Origin: Prevotella sp. UBA6429 | GTDB lineage: Bacteria; Bacteroidota; Bacteroidia; Bacteroidales; Bacteroidaceae | NCBI GenBank assembly: GCA_002437285.1 | Contig: DJOV01000005.1 | Coordinates: 1 to 7,164 of the forward strand | DNA length: 7,164 bases | Reading direction: 5' to 3' | Part shown: positions 1 to 5,754 of the stretch, piece by piece | Layout of the letters: each line of letters opens with the position of its first letter | How positions within the stretch are numbered: the first letter of the stretch is position 1 | The notes under the pieces: generated by a model | Databases searched by the model: none | What the model saw: the letters and a program-made list of their open reading frames with translations, nothing else | What the model was told of the DNA's origin: nothing | Translations under genes and position numbers: made by a program

Positions 1-99
1 TTTTTTTATATACATTGTCCTCTTTATTCAATGTGCACCAGTCGCAGTTCTTTATGACGACTGAACCTTCCGGTGTGCCTTGGAACAATGAGGGACGGG

Positions 100-240
100 A
101 GACTTGTGTCGCTTATGCGACCTGCGCTCTGCTATGCCGCTTGCGCGGGCTGACAGCCCAATTCATACATAGTCCAGGGCAAGCGAAGCGACACCCTGGG
201 TAAATGCGATGTGTGCCAACGTCCTGTTGTAAGGACAAAA
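100..240. repeat. Dyad-rich intergenic segment, possible decayed dispersed repeat
   Basis: No convincing gene lies in 1-303; short open frames on both strands here look compositional. The segment packs several perfect short dyads: GTCGC/GCGAC (108-112 with 117-121), GGGCT/AGCCC (147-151 with 155-159), CCAGGG/CCCTGG (174-179 with 194-199) and GTCCT/AGGAC (221-225 with 232-236). A further one, CAGTCG/CGACTG, lies just upstream (39-44 with 58-63). The CCAGGG...CCCTGG block resembles intergenic repeats I recall from Bacteroidales genomes, which often produce spurious hypothetical proteins. The dyads are seen directly; the repeat-family link is memory and inference, since only one copy is present here. 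Confidence 0.3.
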
Positions 241-303
241 GTATAAAACGCAATGGTCTCTTCACCGCAAATCCGGGAAGAACCCCAAAAATGGCTCTGC
301 GGA

Positions 304-336
304 CTTGGGCTTTCCAAAAATAAATGGTAACTTTGC
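304..336 (+). promoter_or_regulatory. Bacteroidetes-type promoter ahead of the structured leader or ncRNA
   Basis: TAACTTTG at 328-335, followed by C, fits the Bacteroidetes -7 consensus TAnnTTTG exactly. CTTG at 304-307 matches three of four bases of the -33 element TTTG, with the expected spacing of 20 bases. Transcription would begin near 343 and run rightward through the large hairpin towards mod. This is the best promoter match in the window. Confidence 0.55.
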
Positions 337-342
337 GAACGG

Positions 343-565
343 ATGGATGCCAAGCCGCAAGCAAGGCGGAATTCCAAATCTTATGGGTTAAAATAATAGC
401 GTTTGCTGTTTATTCGAAAAACGTTCAGGAAACTTGGCGGTGGAAAGAATGCGCACAGAATAAACAAGTGAATGCCTGCGATAGCGTGGGCGTTCAACTT
501 GTCTGTGCACATGGGTTTCCGCCAAGTACCTCTGAACGTGGACAGGTTGCAATGTCCACGTTTTA
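343..565 (+). ncRNA. Candidate structured small RNA: long rod hairpin plus terminator
   Basis: The centre is a rod-like hairpin at 421-539. Paired blocks run inward: 421-428 with 532-539 (8 bp), 432-440 with 519-527 (9 bp), 444-446 with 516-518, 449-458 with 503-512 (one C/A mismatch), 464-469 with 497-502, 470-476 with 489-495 (A496 bulged, one G-T pair), and 477-480 with 485-488. The tip is the tetraloop ATAG (481-484). About 46 pairs form, separated by small loops and bulges. A promoter lies upstream and an intrinsic terminator directly follows, so this looks like an independent small-RNA gene rather than a coding region. Bacteroidales-1 RNA, regarded as a 6S-like RNA, has this arrangement, but the large central bubble of classical 6S is not obvious, so the family name is tentative. 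The 5' end is inferred from the promoter. Alternatively it is a structured leader of mod. The rod alone also precedes T5 on the minus strand (417-421), so the other orientation is not excluded. Confidence 0.45.
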
Positions 566-585
566 CATTAGGTGCTTGGCGGAAA
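516..585. repeat. 16-bp inverted repeat enclosing the terminator
   Basis: TTTCCGCCAAGTACCT (516-531) is complementary to AGGTGCTTGGCGGAAA (570-585) over all 16 positions, with one G-T pair if transcribed. The left arm is also the inner right side of the 421-539 rod, so the two foldings exclude each other. The 570-585 copy is nearly a direct repeat of the rod's left arm around 432-446. The 38 bases between the arms hold the terminator hairpin, which can form inside the larger stem. Function is not known; it could be a regulatory switch or a leftover of duplication. Confidence 0.6.
537..564 (+). terminator. Intrinsic terminator after the rod hairpin
   Basis: A perfect 8-bp stem, CGTGGACA (537-544) with TGTCCACG (553-560), has an 8-base loop and is followed by TTTT (561-564). 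Its first three bases overlap the outer end of the rod hairpin. It would end the candidate small RNA near 565 and separate it from mod, unless read through. Confidence 0.5.
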
Positions 586-646
586 TTCTCGTTTTATAAA
601 TGAATAACAAGCAGTCGCATTAAAACTATCTAAAAGCTTTAATGCC

Positions 647-748
647 ATGGCAAAATCATTGATCGAGGAGCTTCCTCGCATAGCGAGCGAAGGTCGTCAA
701 GAGGCTCAGCGCATCATTTAGCGGCTGAGCAGCGGCACACGCATTGGA
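647..748 (+). other. mod: Probable original 5' end of mod, interrupted by an in-frame TAG
   Basis: ATG at 647 opens a frame identical to that of mod and encodes MAKSLIEELPRIASEG followed by RQEAQRII. It then meets TAG at 719-721 (codon 25). The same frame resumes with RLSSGTRIG and runs into LQTNELVLPRKD at 749. The peptide on both sides of the stop matches the usual N-terminus of type III Mod proteins of this family as I recall it, where the interrupted position is typically glutamate (a pattern like QRILERL). A single G-to-T change, GAG to TAG, would explain it. The intact frame would give 659 residues. The stop is seen directly; the ancestral residue is inferred. A sequencing error, stop-codon readthrough, or restart at TTG 749 or ATG 860 remain possible. 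Confidence 0.75.
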
Positions 749-2626
749 TTGCAAACCAATGAGCTGGTGCTGCCACGCAAAGATGTCTCGGGATGTTTCC
801 GAGGACAGGTACCTAACATTCCCAACGCCTTCAGCGCCGCCCTTAACGGGGGCGAATGGATGAACCGGCTCATCTATGGCGACAACCTGCTCGTCATGCA
901 AGCTTTGCTGGCCGGCGATCCGCAGACAGGATTGCCTTCGCTTCGTGGTAAGGTCGACCTCATCTATATTGACCCGCCGTTCGACTCGAAGGCGGACTAT
1001 CGAACTAAAATCAAATTGCCTGGAGTTGATTTACAGCAGAAGCCAACTGTTATAGAGCAATTCGCCTATGCAGATACTTGGGAGGAGGGAACAATCTCTT
1101 ATATGAAGACACTTTACCCTCGCCTCATTATAATGAAAGAACTTCTTTCAGAAAAAGGAGCTATTTATGTGCACATTGATTGGCATATAGGTGATTACGT
1201 AAAGCTCATGCTCGATGATATTTTTGGTAAAGAAAATATGAGAAATGAAATAATATGGTGCTATAAAACAACGCTTAAGTTATCTTCAAATGCATTTGGA
1301 AAAGATCATGACACTATATATTTGTATTCAAAAAGTAATCTTCATGAAATACATCCTGATAGAAAAGATTTTCCAGCAAGTGAAAGCACATTGAAAAGAT
1401 GGGGAAAATATGCAGATAAAAATGGATTTGTCAGTAATAAGCATTTTGCAGGAAGCAAGTCAACCATAATTAATACAGATGACGAAAGTAAGGGATTTTC
1501 TATACTAAATGGAATTCCTCGTGATTGGTGGGAAATATCTGCAAATGTTTCCAAAGGAAATACAGAAGAAGTCTCAGCTGGTAAATATGCCACTCAAAAG
1601 CCTGAAGCTCTTCTCGAACGCATCATCAAAGCCTCCTCCAACGAAGGCGACCTGGTCTGCGATTTCTTCGGCGGTAGCGGCACAACAGCGGCCGTCGCCG
1701 AGCGCTTGGTCAGAAGATGGATTACCTGCGACCTGGGCAAGCCTGCCTCACTCGTGATGCGCAAGCGCTTCATCGACCAAGAGGTGAAACCTTTTCTCTA
1801 TCAGAGCATCGGTGACTATCAGAAGGAGGCGTTCCACAACAACAAGAAACTGCGCCGCGTGGGCGACCTCTCACAGGTGGTCTTGGGGCTCTTCGGTGCC
1901 CTGCCCTTCTCGCCCGAACAGGTGAGCGCACGCAACTTTGGATATGTGAAGGGGACGCGCACGCTGGTGATGGTGGACAGCCCAAACCGACTGACCACGG
2001 CCGCCACCGTACGCCGTGCCGTGGAGGCCAAGGCTTCGCTGCTGGGTGGCGACTGGGACAAGGTGGTGGTGCTGGGATGGAACTTTGCCTTCGACATCTC
2101 ACAAGCCATCGAAAAATACAAAGACAGCCATGTGGAGGTGCTCGTCATTCCGCCCGACCTGCTCGACAAACTGTCGAAGAAGGGCTACAAGAAGCTCATC
2201 ACCGACAAGGCCGTGCGCTTCTCCTCGCTCCAATACTTGGTGGTCAACCCCGTAAAGGTAACCCTGAACGGCAACGGCGAGGATGAGCTCGACATCAGTC
2301 TCTGCAACTATGTGCTCCTCTCACCGGACAACATCCCTCTTGACGACAAGGCCAAGGCGGAGCTCCAACAAGTGATGGAGAAAGACCCGCTGTCGCTCAT
2401 CGAGTATTGGAGCATAGACCCTGACTATGACGGCGAGACTTTCCGCAGCACCTGGCAGGACTATCGCGAGAACACTGACAACGACAGCACCCCACTCCAC
2501 TGTGTGAATGCCACACGACTGGTAGTGCCACACAAGGCGGGGCGCAAGGTGTGTGTCAAGGCGGTCGACGTGTTCGGATTTGAGAGCCAGGTGGTGCTCA
2601 ACTTGAACGACAACTCCAAAGACTGA
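749..2626 (+). CDS. mod: Type III restriction-modification methyltransferase subunit Mod
   Basis: Mod transfers a methyl group from S-adenosylmethionine to adenine in an asymmetric DNA site and provides site recognition for the Res complex. In the 625-residue product counted from TTG 749, the catalytic DPPF (motif IV) is at residues 75-78 and the AdoMet-binding DFFGGSGTT (motif I) at 305-313. That IV-before-I order marks a beta-class enzyme. The conserved stretches YGDNLLVMQALLAGD (residues 43-57) and IYVHIDWHIGDY also fit. The region between the motifs carries the target-recognition part and is AT-rich, unlike the rest. TTG 749 is a fallback start: the natural ATG at 647 is cut off by TAG 719-721, and neither TTG 749 nor in-frame ATG 860 has a strong ribosome binding site. 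Both shortened forms keep all the catalytic motifs. The stop codon overlaps the res start. Family assignment is firm; whether the protein is made and active is uncertain. Confidence 0.9.
   Translation: MQTNELVLPRKDVSGCFRGQVPNIPNAFSAALNGGEWMNRLIYGDNLLVMQALLAGDPQTGLPSLRGKVDLIYIDPPFDSKADYRTKIKLPGVDLQQKPTVIEQFAYADTWEEGTISYMKTLYPRLIIMKELLSEKGAIYVHIDWHIGDYVKLMLDDIFGKENMRNEIIWCYKTTLKLSSNAFGKDHDTIYLYSKSNLHEIHPDRKDFPASESTLKRWGKYADKNGFVSNKHFAGSKSTIINTDDESKGFSILNGIPRDWWEISANVSKGNTEEVSAGKYATQKPEALLERIIKASSNEGDLVCDFFGGSGTTAAVAERLVRRWITCDLGKPASLVMRKRFIDQEVKPFLYQSIGDYQKEAFHNNKKLRRVGDLSQVVLGLFGALPFSPEQVSARNFGYVKGTRTLVMVDSPNRLTTAATVRRAVEAKASLLGGDWDKVVVLGWNFAFDISQAIEKYKDSHVEVLVIPPDLLDKLSKKGYKKLITDKAVRFSSLQYLVVNPVKVTLNGNGEDELDISLCNYVLLSPDNIPLDDKAKAELQQVMEKDPLSLIEYWSIDPDYDGETFRSTWQDYRENTDNDSTPLHCVNATRLVVPHKAGRKVCVKAVDVFGFESQVVLNLNDNSKD
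1003..1612 (+). other. AT-rich specificity cassette inside mod
   Basis: Base composition drops sharply here. By hand count, rows 1201-1260 and 1321-1380 are about 28% GC and 1441-1500 about 37%, against about 67% at 1861-1920 and 55% at 2161-2220. Codons shift to A/T-ending forms (AAA, ATA, GAA). The change starts just after DPPF and ends about 50 bases before the FFGGSG motif, which covers the segment where beta-class enzymes place the target-recognition domain. This fits replacement of the specificity region by recombination from an AT-rich donor, as known for type III mod genes. Boundaries are approximate to a few tens of bases. Confidence 0.6.
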
Positions 2627-5535
2627 TGGCGATGACAACAATCAATCCGAACAACATATCCCTGGAACTGGCACGCCGATTGGCTGACAGGGTGAACGCC
2701 GCTTGGCAGAGTGGCGAAATGATGCAGAGGGTGACACCCACCACGGCCTCGCTCTTGAGCTATTGGTTTGGCGAGGGGTTCTGCGAGCAGCGCGTGCGCA
2801 ACTTCCATGAGGGGCAGCGACAGGCCATCCTCAACATCATCTACCTGCACGAGGTGCTGGGCGAAACCCAGGTGCTCGACGCTTACGAGAAGGTGATCCC
2901 TGACCTGATGGACCGTGCCGACCTGAGCCAACTGGCTAAGCATAAATACCAGTTTCCAAAGTATGCCGTGAAGATGGCCACGGGCACCGGAAAGACGTGG
3001 GTGATGCACGCGCTCATCATCTGGCAGATGCTCAACGCACGCCACGAGGACGCCTCGTGCGGCCGGTTCACCCAGCGGTTCCTGGTGGTGGCGCCGGGCT
3101 TGATCGTCTATGACCGTCTGCTCGACGCCTTTTGTGGCAGGAAGAAGCGTGACGAGGACTATCGAGACCCACAGACCAACGACTACTACATGAATCAGGA
3201 GGTGTTCATCCCGGAGCGTTATCGTGACGAGGTCTTCTCGTTCATCCAAAACAATGTGGTGACCAAGGAGGATGGCATCGGACGGAAGGCTACGGGCAAC
3301 GGCATGATAGCCCTGACCAACTGGCATCTCTTCGAAAACCAAACGGAAGACAGAGAAAAGGATGACACGGAGGATTCAAGCACGCTGACGCCTACGGAAA
3401 TCGTCAACGGCCTCTTGCCCGTGCGGCCCGGCAAGTCGGCCGGCAACGACCTCGGCGCACTCGACCGCCGGGCACTGGGCGGCACGGAGCTGGAGTATCT
3501 CGCCGGACTGCCGGACCTCATGGTCATCAATGACGAGGCACACCACATCCATGAACTGAAACGGGGTGGCGAGACCGAGGAGGTGGAGTGGCAACGGAGT
3601 CTCAACAGCATCAGCTCGACCAAGGGAGACCGCTTCATGCAGGTAGACTTCTCGGCCACACCGTTTGACACCAGGGGAACAGGCGACAAACAGACAAAGA
3701 TATTCTTCCCGCACATCGTGGTAGACTTCGACTTGCCGATGGCCATGAAGCAAGGGCTCGTGAAACTGCTTCTGCTCGACCGACGGCAGGAGCTCACCGA
3801 CCTGGAGCACCTCGACTACAACGCCGAGCGTGACGAACAAGGCAACGTGGTGGGGCTAAGTGAGGGGCAACGCATGATGCTGCGGGCTGGACTGACCAAA
3901 CTGCAACGGCTGGAAGAGGAATTTCTGAAAACCGATGACACCAAGAATCCGAAGATGCTCATCGTGTGCCAAGACACCTCTGTATCACCTTTCGTGGAAG
4001 AGTTTCTGAAGTCGGAAGGGCTGAAGGATGAGGACGTGGTGACCATCGACTCCAACAAACAGGGCGAAGTGGGCGACGAGGAATGGAAGGAAATCAAAAC
4101 GAAGCTCTTCGACATTGATCGGTACAAAAGGCCCAAGGTAGTTATCTCTGTGCTGATGCTCCGAGAGGGCTTCGATGTCAACAACATCTGTGTGCTGGTG
4201 CCTCTCCGCTCTTCGCAAGCGCCCATCCTGCTGGAACAACTGGTGGGCCGTGGTCTGCGCCTGATGTGGCGGGAACCCGACTATACCGACGTGAAGCGCG
4301 AAGACCGCCTGCGCGTGTTGAAGTTACACAAGCCGCCTACAACCTATATTGACACGCTCTCCATCGTGGAGCACCCAGCCTTCATCAAGTTTTATGACAA
4401 CCTGCAGGAGCAAGGCCTGGTGGCCACCGACGAGGGAGACGTCGGAACGGGAGGAGCCACGGGCGACATCATCACTGTGGGCCTGCGTGACGATTATGAG
4501 GATTATGACTTCATGTGGCCGCTCATCCTGCATGACGCCGAGGAGGAACTGGAGGATGCGGAGATCGACCTGGATGACCTGGAGCCTTTCACGATGTATC
4601 CGTTAGACTTGCTGCGCAAGTTCCTGGCCAAGGAGGGCGAGACGTTCGTGTCACAGGAATCGCTCACGAAGACCCTGTTTGGCAAATACAAGGTGACTGC
4701 CAATCTCTTCGATGCAAGCGGATACAATGAGTACCTGCAGAAGTTGCTGCGGGTGGTCACACTGCGCTTTGAGAACTGCCGCCGACAGGGCTTCCCCACC
4801 CTGCAGGTCAACGAGGCGCAGACCGTAAGGGTGATCGACTGGTACATCAGGACGCGCCTCTTCGGCCAACCCTTCGATCCTTTCCATGGCAGCGACTGGA
4901 AGATTCTCCTGGCCAAGGACGGCATCGTGACCAAGCACATCGTGGAACAGGTGGCCGTAGCCATATACAAGCTGCAAAACCGTCTGACGATTGTCAAGGC
5001 TGAAGTGGCCCACACGCCCTTCTCTTCCTTGCAGGCCATCAAGATGAGAGAGAACTTCTCCCTGGAACTGCACAAGTGCATCTATCCCCGCCTGGGCTAC
5101 CCCTCACACGGCGGTGGACTGGAGAAAGCGTTCATGGAGTTTCTTGACAGGGACGCAGAGGTGGAGCGGTTTCTGAAAATCAATGAGTCTGGCCACTACT
5201 TTGCCATCATCTTTTATGTGCGCAAGGATGGGCTCATGGCCACTTATCACCCGGACTTCATCGTGGCAACGGCAGAGAAAATCTATCTGATAGAGACCAA
5301 GGGGGATGACAAGGTGAACGACCCTAACGTGAGGCAGAAGCAGACTGCCACTCTCGAATGGATCAAGAAAATCAACTCGCTGACAGCACAGGAGAGAATG
5401 TACAGGACATGGGAATATGCGCTGGTAGGAGAAAGTGTATTCTACTCCCTGAGCGGAAGCGGCGCCTCCATATCTGACATCTGCAATCAGTGCAAGGTGT
5501 CTTACTCGGCAGCTACGGGCAACCTCTTTGAGTGA
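2626..5535 (+). CDS. res: Type III restriction endonuclease subunit Res (SF2 helicase plus nuclease)
   Basis: Res uses ATP to move or signal along DNA and, in complex with Mod, cuts DNA near unmethylated sites. The 969-residue length is typical. Helicase motifs are intact: Walker A ATGTGKT at residues 118-124, DEAH at 303-306, SAT at 343-345, REGFDV (motif V) at 513-518 and QLVGRGLR (motif VI) at 538-545. The C-terminal nuclease has the PD-(D/E)xK pattern: PDF at 876-878 (D877), then IETKG with E890 and K892. I see no premature stop or frameshift. ATG 2626 shares one base with the mod stop (TGATG), so translation is probably coupled to mod; ATG 2632 is an alternative start two codons in. The GC-rich composition matches the conserved parts of mod. 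The stop at 5533-5535 is followed by a terminator hairpin. Confidence 0.95.
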   Translation: MAMTTINPNNISLELARRLADRVNAAWQSGEMMQRVTPTTASLLSYWFGEGFCEQRVRNFHEGQRQAILNIIYLHEVLGETQVLDAYEKVIPDLMDRADLSQLAKHKYQFPKYAVKMATGTGKTWVMHALIIWQMLNARHEDASCGRFTQRFLVVAPGLIVYDRLLDAFCGRKKRDEDYRDPQTNDYYMNQEVFIPERYRDEVFSFIQNNVVTKEDGIGRKATGNGMIALTNWHLFENQTEDREKDDTEDSSTLTPTEIVNGLLPVRPGKSAGNDLGALDRRALGGTELEYLAGLPDLMVINDEAHHIHELKRGGETEEVEWQRSLNSISSTKGDRFMQVDFSATPFDTRGTGDKQTKIFFPHIVVDFDLPMAMKQGLVKLLLLDRRQELTDLEHLDYNAERDEQGNVVGLSEGQRMMLRAGLTKLQRLEEEFLKTDDTKNPKMLIVCQDTSVSPFVEEFLKSEGLKDEDVVTIDSNKQGEVGDEEWKEIKTKLFDIDRYKRPKVVISVLMLREGFDVNNICVLVPLRSSQAPILLEQLVGRGLRLMWREPDYTDVKREDRLRVLKLHKPPTTYIDTLSIVEHPAFIKFYDNLQEQGLVATDEGDVGTGGATGDIITVGLRDDYEDYDFMWPLILHDAEEELEDAEIDLDDLEPFTMYPLDLLRKFLAKEGETFVSQESLTKTLFGKYKVTANLFDASGYNEYLQKLLRVVTLRFENCRRQGFPTLQVNEAQTVRVIDWYIRTRLFGQPFDPFHGSDWKILLAKDGIVTKHIVEQVAVAIYKLQNRLTIVKAEVAHTPFSSLQAIKMRENFSLELHKCIYPRLGYPSHGGGLEKAFMEFLDRDAEVERFLKINESGHYFAIIFYVRKDGLMATYHPDFIVATAEKIYLIETKGDDKVNDPNVRQKQTATLEWIKKINSLTAQERMYRTWEYALVGESVFYSLSGSGASISDICNQCKVSYSAATGNLFE

Positions 5536-5588
5536 GACATGGCGTCTTCTTGACAGCAACCAATAACAAGTACTGTACGCTAAACATT

Positions 5589-5601
5589 GAGGTTCCACCT
5601 C
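5589..5601. repeat. Small hairpin after res
   Basis: GAGGT (5589-5593) and ACCTC (5597-5601) form a perfect 5-bp stem with a TCC loop, just before the larger terminator hairpin. It may be part of the 3' end structure of the mod-res transcript. No other element was seen in 5536-5588. Confidence 0.3.
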
Positions 5602-5607
5602 TAAATT

Positions 5608-5640
5608 AGGGCTGACACCGGATTCTGGTGTCAGCCCTTT
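5608..5640 (+). terminator. Intrinsic terminator of the mod-res operon
   Basis: AGGGCTGACACC (5608-5619) and GGTGTCAGCCCT (5627-5638) form a perfect 12-bp stem around a 7-base loop, ending in TTT. The short T-run is modest, but the strong stem 70 bases after the res stop fits a terminator. It may also work on the minus strand, where the stem is followed by TAATTT. Confidence 0.7.
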
Positions 5641-5698
5641 GGATAACACTCCTATCAGACAAATTCGCTATCAGCTTAATTTTTCTCAATATTTTTAT

Positions 5699-5706
5699 TA
5701 CTTTTG
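5699..5706 (+). promoter_or_regulatory. -7 box of the exported-protein gene
   Basis: TACTTTTG, followed by C, fits the Bacteroidetes TAnnTTTG -7 element and lies in a very AT-rich spacer. A matching -33 box 19-21 bases upstream is weak (around 5674-5680). Transcription near 5713 would leave a leader of about 40 bases before ATG 5755. This box also argues against the upstream in-frame TTG at 5704 as a start, because it lies inside the promoter. Confidence 0.5.
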
Positions 5707-5754
5707 CAAAAACAAAAGAGACAATCCACACAACTGACAAATTGCAACAATGAC

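Noticed and set aside
15..203. Short open frame on the plus strand in the left flank
   Set aside because: It lies across the dyad-rich repeat, has no recognisable domain, and resembles spurious proteins from intergenic repeats.
516..585. Invertible promoter switch flanked by the 16-bp inverted repeat
   Set aside because: The enclosed 38 bases contain only a symmetric terminator hairpin and no promoter, and no recombinase gene is nearby.
324..599. 91-codon open frame on the plus strand
   Set aside because: It begins inside the promoter, before the predicted transcription start, and covers the rod hairpin and terminator; the RNA structure explains the sequence better.
719..721. TAG as a reassigned sense codon
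   Set aside because: Nothing else supports it: the three complete genes end in TGA, TGA and TAA, which leaves recoding untested but unnecessary, and a single in-frame TAG is more simply a mutation.
647..2626. Phase variation of mod by a simple-sequence repeat
   Set aside because: No homopolymer or short tandem repeat tract is visible in the gene; the interruption is a point nonsense change.
2461..3342. 293-codon open frame on the minus strand
   Set aside because: It is antisense to the end of mod and the start of res, whose protein motifs are well conserved; GC-rich genes commonly leave long antisense frames.
3219..3797. Minus-strand frames of 150-190 codons within res, and similarly at 4503-5081 and 5104-5649
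   Set aside because: All are shadows of res with low-complexity Ser/Arg or Leu/His/Val composition and no domain.
5704..5754. Upstream TTG start for the exported protein
   Set aside because: TTG 5704 is part of the -7 promoter box, and the signal peptide begins cleanly at ATG 5755.
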